A DNA stretch of 64,000 nucleotides, taken from the NCBI GenBank assembly GCA_027382625.1, contig JAJKFJ010022575.1:1-64000 (forward strand), in the 5' to 3' direction. Under the pieces are notes generated by a model that did no database searches, was not told the DNA's origin, and saw nothing but the letters and a program-made list of their open reading frames with translations. Origin of the DNA: Tetmemena sp. SeJ-2015 (lineage: Eukaryota > Ciliophora > Spirotrichea > Sporadotrichida > Oxytrichidae). The translations under genes were made by a program, and so were the position numbers. Positions 52,900 to 64,000 of the stretch are shown in pieces (the first letter of the stretch is position 1; every line of letters begins with the position of its first letter).

Positions 52900-55270
52900 G
52901 ATAAATAAAATCTGCCTGAGCTAATATATCTTCTTAAGCCGTTAAGTTGGAAGAACTGAGCTAATTTGGAAGAACTCTCACTTTCTCGAGAATGAATGGC
53001 CACTGAACGGCTTTATTCTTTGCCTAAATATCATTATTCACTAATCAATTATATCTGCAAATTAAGTAGATTTATTATTATTCATGTTTCTCTGGTTGTT
53101 TTGAGATAATAATTTAAAAATTAGAGTTAAAATTAATTAATAATTATATAAGATGAAGGAATTTAATATTAGTTTGCTACTTAATTCTTGGATAGGTGGC
53201 TATTCTATACTTAAATGAAATAAGTGAGAGTGAACTATATATCTTATATATTTCTTATACCTTGGTCGTCTTTTTACTTGCTAAAGATTTATAAACAACA
53301 ATTGAATGAGAGTGACTAAATATATTGTTTGCTTGATTGTTTGGTGAGTGTAAGTGTTACGATTTCCCAATAAGAATTTATTAGGAGTATTTTAAAGACA
53401 AGAAGAATATAAATAGAGATATATTCTTATTAAGTATTGAGCCTCTACTTTGGAAGATCCGATATCACATGAAAGATTAACTATTTATTTTTTCTAGGTT
53501 TCATCTTCGCACTTGTTTTATTCAACTACCTTGAGCGCTTCCTTAATAGACCTCCTGTTTTTCTTTACTTAAAATATTCATCAATAATTTTGTTTCCTCA
53601 AGATGAAAATTAATTTTGTAAGAATTAATAAAAAGAATTTTGCACTGATTATATAGTGTAAATTAATTTACTTTGACTCCTAACTTAAATGATATTGATT
53701 AGGATTTAATCTCTTTAACTCGCATTAAGAAATAAACATAGACACTTTTAATCTAACCATAAACTCTGTTGTGTTAATCTATAATGAATGTTTAATATAA
53801 GTAGCAATATTATTATTAATACTTACCTAGCTCGCTGTCTTAATTAAAGATATAATCCTATATCCTTATATAATTGTTAAAATAAAGACATCATATTCCT
53901 TAGGGTGCAAGATTTCTATATGTTTCTTGAGTGAGCTGAAGTAGTAATAGTATTTGTCGCATCCTTCCACAAAACACTTGTATTAAATTCAAATACAAAA
54001 TAAATACATAATAATTTTAATGATTCTGCTTCCCTAAATTGGAATGGTGAGAAATCCGACATTAATTAATTAGATTTTTATTTTTCGCACTTATATTTAG
54101 AGTCAATTCATCTCGATTATAATAGATGAGATACATAATATGTTATGGATTATGGTCGGTTATGGTTGAAATTTAGAAAAGAATAGACCTTGAAGCTTAG
54201 GGCATATACTATTTAACCTTGCGGCTACCTCTTAGCTATTAAGAGAAATATGGAAAGATATGCCACCTCACCACGTAGCCCAAAATATTAAGCACTCCAA
54301 CCTCGCAAAGCTAAGAGATTATTTGTTTTAGATACTCAAAGGCATTTCTTACCTCACTTTCATCATTTAATTAATTCAATACGCATGATATAGAGAAAGA
54401 TTTTTAAACTCTTAGCTTCCCAAATGTAAAGAAAATATTTTATATCTGATTAACTTGAAGGGTATAATTTATTAAATGCAAGCGAATAATTAAATTTGAT
54501 GAGAATAGTTATTTTTGTTTCATGTATTTAAATATGCTGCTTGTAGTTAGAGCCTGAGGCGAATTACCTCATAATAAATCATAAATCTAACAAAATATTA
54601 TGATACATGCAGTATTTGCACTCGTAAGGTTTCTCACCGGTGTGGATTCTTTTGTGTCTTATAAGGTTTAAATAGTTAATCATTTATAAAATGAGCGATC
54701 AATTTTAGGGTTGCTTATCTACGGCAGAGAATTAGACAAATTTCTTATATTATCCAACAACATAAGATAACACGCCACCCTAACAAGCGAATCATAAGAG
54801 TTAACTTATATTCGTATTTTAAGCATGTCCGGAAGCACGTGAGTTGAGAAACATGAGATCTCGATATTCATGAAAAAGTCACTTACTTGAGAAAATGTAG
54901 CGTCGCAGCCTTCTTCTTGGCACACGTAAGGCCTGAGCTTATCGTGGACACGTTTATGCTTCTGCAGAGACGAGTTTTACGCAAACGTTTTTCGGCAGAT
55001 CTAACTAATATGAAGAAAGCAAATTTATAACTTATTGATTAATAATATGGGAGGTAAGAAATCGTTAAATCATAAGTTTCAGCAAGTTAAAAAGATAGGA
55101 TCCTTTTATGGTTGGCATTTAAATTTGAAAGTGAATCAAGAGGAGAATGTGATTTACCAAGAGTAGGGGCGTTCGCCGGTGTGTATCCTCAAGTGTTCCT
55201 TCAAAGTCTTCTTGCATGAGAACACCTTATCACAATTTTCCATTGAGCATTTCTTTCTTTAATTAAATCT
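52900..55270 (-). CDS. C2H2 zinc-finger protein B (partial model)
   Basis: Finger segments from high to low coordinate: [20 protein letters not shown] with [11 protein letters not shown] (55.16-55.25 kb), [18 protein letters not shown] with [19 protein letters not shown] (54.89-54.99 kb), [20 protein letters not shown] (54.6-54.67 kb) and [20 protein letters not shown] with [10 protein letters not shown] (53.89-53.99 kb). Coding-like tails follow: [20 protein letters not shown] (~53.5-53.57 kb) and [20 protein letters not shown] (~52.94-53.01 kb). The N-terminal part was not found in the 55.3-56.4 kb gap. GT..AG and pointer-type breaks separate the fingers at the same places as in paralogues A and C. 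Confidence 0.8.
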
Positions 55271-55274
55271 TGTA

Positions 55275-56400
55275 ATATTTATTTTTTATTTCAGTACCAT
55301 GAGTGTGAGTGAGATTTGCGAATTTGTTATTTAAATATCCTCCAATTCCAAAATGAAAATAAGGTAGAGTATAAACCTATCTAAGAATTTCATACTTACC
55401 TAAGATTTTTTATAAAAAGTATTACTATTTTATTAATCAAAGATATTTAATCATTTTGCAGATTTAAATGTTTTAAAAAGTAAATTTTTATTAAGTTCTA
55501 CTGTTTGCATAAATATTGTGTATAATGATTTCTACAAAACCAAGTATTGTTATTTAATTATAATTTGTCAATCTTAAAATCACTATTACCCCACATAGCA
55601 TACAATAATTTAATGTATTAATTTAAATTAAATTTAAAAGCAAGGAGCCCCGAATCAAGTCCTTATTATTCAAGAATTTTGAATAAGAGGAGTAAATAAG
55701 TAATTAAAAAAAGGTGAGAACTTCATTAAAAAATTATGATGGCGTGCTTATTGTTCGTTTGAATAAAACCATCAAAATATAAATTTATCAATTAAAGATA
55801 CATTCATTCATTACAAGCTAAGAATTAGGGATTCTAAAGTAAATAGTCATTCTATATTTTTCTCTATAATTCTATATTTATTAAAGAAGTTAAAAGTGAA
55901 ACTCTGTTTTTTATCCTCCAAAATTTTTTTCTAAAATAAGAACTTCTATAGTAAAAAACTTAAGCTCATTAATTTTTAAATTAAATGATTTATAATTTAT
56001 ATTTAATTTTCTTGAAAATTCCAAGCAATATTTTTCGCAATTAGATATAGGAATAATTTAAGCTTCTTATTATAAAATATAAGCAACCCCTTCACTTTTC
56101 GCATAAAAATGAATCAACAAATAAATTTTTATATTAAATGCTTATTGCTGAATGATAAAATTGATAATTAAAATATATCTTCATATATTTTTCATATATT
56201 AATTCTTGTATGGCAGTATTAAATATCTTAAGAGTTAAATTAGATTTGCCATCTTCAGAAATTGGTTAGGAATAACTTTAAATTAGAAAAAATTCATTAA
56301 ATTTGATTTGATTTAATTTGTAGTTTATTTGTGATAAACTAATTTGTTAAATCCTATGAAATATAATTTGTGAGAAGTATGAAGCATTATATTAAATTAA
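55275..56400. other. AT-rich spacer
   Basis: Between zinc-finger B and RRP40, which diverge. No supported coding segment; zinc-finger B may have unrecognised N-terminal MDSs here. Confidence 0.4.
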
Positions 56401-56408
56401 GTTTAATA

Positions 56409-57676
56409 ATGGAAATGATGCACCAAGGCTAAACTATAGTAGCAGCCGCTACTTAGCTCAATTTTGATTCAATAGGTAAGTTACTCTATAATTTATCTTA
56501 AACAAGACTTATTTAAAAATCTTTATCTATAGGTCAACAGTTCAAGCTAGACAGCAAAAATGGATCAATTAATCTCAAGCTTAGCACAGATTCAAACTAG
56601 AGTTCGCTAGAAATTTAAATTTAAGATAAATTATTCAGAATTTGAAAGTTTATATCGAATTTATACTTAAGAGAAATCTCATAAAATTAAAAGATGTTAT
56701 TGTTTAATTTAAATTAGAGGAAAAAAATTTGCTTTAAAGAAGAAATTATAATTAGAGTTGTACACATGTAGCAGCAAGGACAGGAATCTTACAAAAATCT
56801 CTTCTTTCTAGTGGAGGTGGTAATAGCAAGAAGTCTGCATCTCTCACAAGCAAAATTAACTTCTCAATTTATTATGATGTTATATTTAAATGGACATTGA
56901 TATCATTCCTTTAAGCTCTAATAAGGTAAGAGATACTTTTAACCTAAAGTTTTCTAAAATTTTTGTTTAATAACATAATTGAATAGTACATCCCACAGGA
57001 GAACGATTTAGTTATAGGAACTATCGTACAGAAAAATCCCGAGATATTCACACTTGACATCAACAGTGAGTCCTATGCCCAGCTTAGTTCCTTGGAATTC
57101 CAAAATGCTACTAACAAAGAGAGACCCAAGTATCCTGAAGGTACCCTCGTCTACTGCAGAGTGCTCTCCTAAGGATACAATAAATTTGCAAGGACTCAAC
57201 TCTCATGCAACAATCTAACTATCTTTATGCTATAATTATAGTCATTTAGAATGAGCGATCATTATACATTTATAACTGAGAAGAAAGCTTGGAATTCAGG
57301 AGAAGCTCTTTTCGGAGAGTTGAAGGATGGGTTTGTAAAAGACTTCCCTGTGAGCTTCTGTCGCTTCCTTTAAAGCTACGAGCAGGAGGACGGTATTCTA
57401 TTCAGACTTGGAGAAAAGTTACCCTACGATATAATAATTGGAGCTAATGGAAGGATTTGGATTAAGACTGCAAAACCAATGGAGACCATTTTTCTCTTCC
57501 AAGCTCTCGAAAGAGTGCTCGAAAAAGGACATACTCAAGAGAACATAAAACATTTAGTTTCAAGTTTAAAATTTACATTCAATCGATTCTCAAGACTCTT
57601 CCTTGACAAATTTCTTGATTCATAGATTTAATTAAATACCTTTGCAATAAACTAACTGTACAGCCTATACATTTGA
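56409..57676 (+). CDS. RRP40: Exosome subunit RRP40/EXOSC3-like
   Basis: ATG 56409 starts MEMMHQGQTIVAAATQLNFD, followed by a GT-AG intron (about 56475-56532) into QQFKLDSKNGSINLKLS. After a further AT-rich gap the conserved core follows: NDLVIGTIVQKNPEIFTLDI (S1 domain strand), SSLEFQNATNKERPKYPEGT and LVYCRVLSQ, then the KH part with LPYDIIIGANGRIWIKTAKP (57425-57480), which holds the GxNG motif typical of Rrp40/Rrp4. GANGRIW and the layout favour Rrp40. The product would be an RNA-binding cap subunit of the 3'-5' exosome. The end is TGA 57674-57676. Breaks near 56620-56750 and 56920-57000 are IESs or introns. Confidence 0.9.
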
Positions 57677-57830
57677 AATTTAAAATGTAAAAATGTCATA
57701 AAGTTAAGTATAATAAACTCCTTTGCTTATAATTGAGTGTTAATTGATAAAAGATTGAATATTATAGGTGATGGGAGATCAAAGATGCCTTCAATTACTC
57801 CACAAAGGATTATTTCTACCTCAGTTTTAA

Positions 57831-60241
57831 CAGTAGGAACAGATTGATCTTAGACGACATAAATTTTTTAATTAAATCATTTCAAATTAGACTCTGCATA
57901 AATCCTCGATTTCTGCAACCTGAACTTGGTCTTTAACGAATCTCTAAACAGCTAATTCAAATGAATTTTAAGTTTGTAGTCTCTGAATGAACTTCAGAGT
58001 CTTTTTGCAATAAACTGTGCAATCACATTCTTTGGCGAAGTAATCATCGCAGCTTGAAGGGAGCAGATCTGGACATAACTTCTCTGCGTCACAGAAATGC
58101 TTGCAGGATGCAGTAAGCTTATGAAGATAACAATAAGTAGATTTATTTTTTCAAAAACGTTTACCTAGTTGAGTTGTAGAGATGCTGTTAAAGTCATCAG
58201 TGACTTTTTCAAAATCTTACTTATCTGCCACAATTCTCCAAATATCTATTAAAATAGACATATTATGCACTCCTCGATTATTCTTTTTGTTCTGAGTTGA
58301 TCGTGAATTTAGTCATGCAAGTCTTTATACAAGGCAATTTAGAGAAGAAAGCAAGTGACTTGCCCTTAACTCGGTCCATTAGCTAATTCTATCCTTGAGT
58401 TAGCTCAGGAGAAGATTCTTCAAACTCTTCGTCAGCAAAGGGATCCTAATTTTGCATTTGCGTATCCCCATACCCTTCTGCTCTTGTGACTCTTTCGGAA
58501 CCTTACTTCTCAGCTTAATTGCTCTCAGGAGCTATAAATTCTAAATTTATTGCTATAAATTAAAAATAGCACAAGCACATGATGTGTTCTTTGCACTTGA
58601 CTGTCCTTAGCAACATGAAGATTCATCTTTTTCATCTCTCTCGCTAAACTGCCTCATTTTAAGCTGAAGAGAGTAGTCCCTCACTGTTCTTTGTTGCTTC
58701 ATAGTGCAGGAAGAAGAAGTTCCTAAGTTCAGAGCGTGAGCGTTGCTTTCAACTATCTGCTTCAGATCAACTTGAGCAGAATTATTTTAAACTCTCTCTT
58801 AACTATCAAACGAGCCTTCAAGGTTAATTGTATCTAGATCATCCATAATATTTAGATGAGCATGTAAAAATAGGTATCCTTCTTTTCCTGAGCTAATCTC
58901 TAAAATTAGCTAATCTTTTGGTGCTTATTCTAAATAGGCTCTAAAGATTCTTGGCTTTTATCCTCTGATCTAGATTTTTTACTCGAATCTAGGGGCTAGC
59001 TTTTATACAAGAAGACTTTTCTTGAAGAGCCCTAAGAATAAAAATGAAATTTTGGATTAGAATTACTGCTGCTCTCTCTTTGGTCGTTACTCGTTGAGGT
59101 GAATGATTAAACTAAATGCTGTTAATTTGTGTTTACCTCGTTTTTATCAATTTCTTCGTTTGAGCCCTTAACTAAATCCAAATATATTAGACATTTTTTT
59201 AATTTGCATAACTTTTCCTTGAATCATATTTATGTCAGAAATTATAGTTCCCCTATCATTAGAGATATCCCTTCCAATATTTTTTCTCGCTCTTTCTTAC
59301 ATAATATTGCTTTGGTCATCAGTCAGAGCTCCGACTTGTAATTACTCTATTTTATCACAATTTTCTGGATTTTACTTGAGCTTATTTATATAAAATGCAC
59401 CTAGCATTCCTGTAGGAAGAAATTTATTCTATACATTTAGAGACATAAATTCTTATTAGAGAATTTTTAATGCATAATCAATTTTTTAATTCCAAATTGA
59501 TAATTGATTTTTATATATCATCATTTTTATGACTTAGAATTTTATATAGGAGAAACTTGCTGTAGTTTTAAGCTTAGATTTTCAAAGCCATTATTCTGAG
59601 TTTAGGTTTCAAGGTATTTGAATCCAAATTGCTAATTCTGATTCTGAGATACTGGAGCAGGAAGTATGTTACTTTTTCCAAAAGAAAGTTCCTAAATCTA
59701 TGAAGAAGTGAGAACTTGACTCTAATGAGGGTTAGCACCAATTTAGCTAAATTTCTTATCATCGTTATTTTGCTATTATAATTGAACTTGTGCAAATCCT
59801 TAGTTGCTCTAGGGTCCAAGATTTGGAGTGTTTCTTTATTGAGAGGACTGAGCTATTTGATTTGTAGCGTTTTGAAGAAGCTAAATTTGTAAGTTCAGCC
59901 TTTAAGTCAACTTTGCTACTTCACTTGAATAGTTGCTTAAAAGGCTTTGGATCTCCGTGCTAGATGAATCAGGTGCAATATAAAAGTCATTTTAAAATAG
60001 CAATCTTCAATAGATCTTGTAATAAGCTAGAGCAAAGATCAGTATTAGTGGTGGCCCCTTATAAACTTTGAATTTGAGCTTGTTGATTTGCTTGTAAATT
60101 TTGTTATTAGAGCTGCTTATTTTCAGCCTCAGTAGTTAGATCTCCCTCCTTCAGACTGATATCTCTAATGTTCTATTCACCCTAGGCCCTTAAATTTTCC
60201 AGAATTGCTCTAGTTCCATTTGGAGAAAGATCTCCTCTCAT
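57831..60241 (-). CDS. Unknown Gln/Asn-rich coiled-coil protein with Cys-rich C-terminus
   Basis: ATG 60241 starts MRGDLSPNGTRAILENLRAQ. Segments in order: AENKQLQQQNLQANQQAQIQ (~60.1 kb), EIQSLLSNYSSEVAKLTQRL (~59.95 kb), GFAQVQLQQQNNDDKKFSQI, then MQERARKNIGRDISNDRGTI (~59.25 kb), STSNDQRESSSNSNPKFHFY (~59.05 kb), DTINLEGSFDSQERVQNNSA (~58.82 kb), DPFADEEFEESSPELTQGQN (~58.4 kb) and a Cys-rich end (SCKHFCDAEKLCPDLLPSSC; CDCTVYCKKTLKFIQ) to TGA 57831-57833. No family recognised. IES or intron breaks lie between these blocks. It converges on RRP40 with a 154-bp spacer. Confidence 0.6.
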
Positions 60242-60243
60242 AA

Positions 60244-61250
60244 ATGAGTGCGCTTAATTTTGATCTTGATTCTGAGTCTATCCTTGCATATTTGATAGAA
60301 TACCATTTTGATTTTAAATCAATAGCTACTGAGAATTCAAGTTCATTTAAAGCAGTTACTACTACTGATATGCAAGTTACTGCTCAGATGATAAGAAAGA
60401 GAGATTCAAAGTCTCAAAATCCTTGTAGTGAATCTACTTTTGATGCTATCCTATTTGGTTTAGCATGTTAGACTATCCAGTCTATTGCTGCTATAATTGC
60501 TGCTGCAGAGGAGTTAAGGCTTATATAAGCTAACCTGAAGAGGCCTACAACTAATTTTGTGGATGCTAATTTAATAGAGGAAGCAATTGTAGAGAGTTTT
60601 AGAATAGTTAAGCTTGATTATTATTTTGCATCTATTAAGATGGCTGAACTGAGAAAGCTGAGTAAAATAAGATTGTGTTTTCACAACTTACATCATAGAT
60701 AAATAAATTTGATTATGACTTTTGTTTACTAGTTGGTCAAAATAGCATTTTAGGTACTATTCTATTACATAACCTAATTTGAAATGAATCCTGGCTATAT
60801 TTCTTTCTGTACTTGGTAATTTTGCAATTAAGACTGTTGAGCGTTTTAGAAAGGCTAGAATGATTGGTTTATATTTCCTTGAGCAGCGGTATTATTAGGT
60901 TAGACAAATTGAGATTTAGTTTACTCACTGCTTTGAATGGGAGCAAGTTTATTCGCCATGAAATTGCTTTAGCTTGAAATTTGGGAAGCACTTCCATTTT
61001 CACCCCTTAATAAGCTTGAGCTCGAAATGTGAGGAAGCTGAGGTGGCTTTTATTCAGAGACTTAGAGCTGATGTGATTGTTACTAGCTAACAATTTTAAC
61101 TAAAATATTACAAAATTAAGAGTAGGGATAATGAGCAATAAATTTAAGAGAGGAGAAGATGGCTGCTATTTATCATAGGACTCATAGAATTTAAAAATTA
61201 GCATAGAAATAATTTAGAATTGGTACCCTCTACTCCCTAGTTTTGACAAG
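60244..61250 (+). CDS. Unknown open frame, strongly T-ending codons
   Basis: ATG 60244 opens a frame without TGA for nearly 600 bp (MSALNFDLDSESILAYLIEY, then SESTFDAILFGLACQTIQSI, NLIEEAIVESFRIVKLDYYF). It continues in other frames with protein-like stretches (FAIKTVERFRKARMIGLYFL near 60.85 kb; CEEAEVAFIQRLRADVIVTS near 61.05 kb) to a TGA near 61250. Codons end in T more often than in neighbouring genes. No family recognised. The start codon is 2 bp from that of the minus-strand gene, so one of the two is unlikely to be a true translation start. Confidence 0.4.
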
Positions 61251-61608
61251 AAAAACTTGGTTGGTTATTCTGAATCTTAACTATTGGCAATATATTTTAA
61301 AAATTAAAATGACTTCTTTATCAGATCCATTCTCTGATTTCCAGTCTTTGCTTTTCCATCTAATTAAATGCCTTGCTAATAAAACTTTTGAGAGTCACTA
61401 AAAGCCGATAAAACAGGAGATTAAAAATATCCTAAGATTATTAAATTTGTAAATTTTAAATAGTTTGAGATGATATTTTGTCCAACAGGTTTTCAGATTC
61501 CTTTTTTATATCTACTATCTTCTTTGATAATAGAGACATAGATTCAATTTTCATCTCTATTGGCTAGGAGCTAAGTTACCCTGAAGATTATACTAAAATA
61601 CATAGCTA

Positions 61609-63830
<2,222 letters not shown>

Positions 63831-64000
63831 TTGACACTGAAAGACCATAGTTTATGTGCTTATTTAGAGTTTTATAAATACTTAGGGAAAATTATTAATC
63901 TATTACAAACTAGCAAACGTCGATTAGTTTCGACATAGTAACTTCTGGAAAAGATGCTATGCAGCAAGATTTTAATTTAACAAGAGAGAGTATTAAATAA

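Overview
This window is germline (micronuclear) DNA of a hypotrich/stichotrich spirotrich ciliate, of the Oxytricha-Stylonychia-Tetmemena kind. TAA and TAG read through as glutamine and only TGA stops reading frames. The DNA is AT-rich. Almost every recognisable gene is cut into macronuclear-destined segments (MDSs) by short AT-rich internal eliminated sequences (IESs), and the two ends of each cut share a short direct repeat (a pointer, 2-13 bp). Removing an IES plus one pointer copy restores a conserved protein each time. Examples are twelve cuts in an M1/leukotriene-A4-hydrolase-like gene, one of which splits the zinc-binding HEIGH motif.

The outstanding locus is CDC48/p97 (15343-18796, minus strand). 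It is a scrambled gene. Read along the minus strand, the N-domain and alternate pieces of both AAA domains come first and run to the C-terminus (16550-18796). A second cluster (15343-16428) then holds, in order, the fifteen missing pieces. Thirty matching pointers of 4-13 bp were read by eye, and they zip the two clusters into one complete Cdc48 frame in an odd/even zig-zag.

Layout. 1-6.2 kb: no clear gene; a large inverted repeat, one TIR element and a long stretch of homopolymer-distorted sequence with broken coding-like frames. 6.3-10.7 kb (+): Thr-rich multi-pass membrane protein. 11.05-13.39 (+): secreted M1 aminopeptidase/LTA4H-like protein. 13.7-15.0 (-): 2OG-Fe(II) oxygenase. 15.34-18.8 (-): scrambled CDC48. 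19.35-20.32 (+): USB1-like U6 snRNA phosphodiesterase. 20.5-23.2 (-): two-RRM, RGG-tailed RNA-binding protein. 23.5-24.8 (-): ELMO-domain protein. 25.3-27.0 (-): unknown Asn/Gln-rich protein. 27.9-29.5 (-) and 29.9-32.1 (+): divergent unknown proteins that both start Met-Gly-Asn; the second contains a tandemly duplicated, decaying coding segment. 32.9-37.1 (-): long coiled-coil/acidic protein. 37.3-38.0 (+): small secreted protein. 38.3-39.7 (-): myeloid leukaemia factor family. 40.6-42.1 (-): unknown. 44.7-63.9: three paralogous multi-finger C2H2 zinc-finger loci (all minus) with RRP40/EXOSC3 (56.4-57.7, +), a coiled-coil gene (57.8-60.2, -) and an unknown open frame (60.2-61.3, +) between them.

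The genes are not an operon. In hypotrichs each normally ends up on its own small macronuclear chromosome after development, so linkage here says little about shared function. Mobile DNA is modest: three copies of one ~320-bp TIR element, one ~870-bp TIR element and an unrelated inverted repeat. Splice-like GT-AG introns are also present in some genes, so exact gene models need a macronuclear reference.
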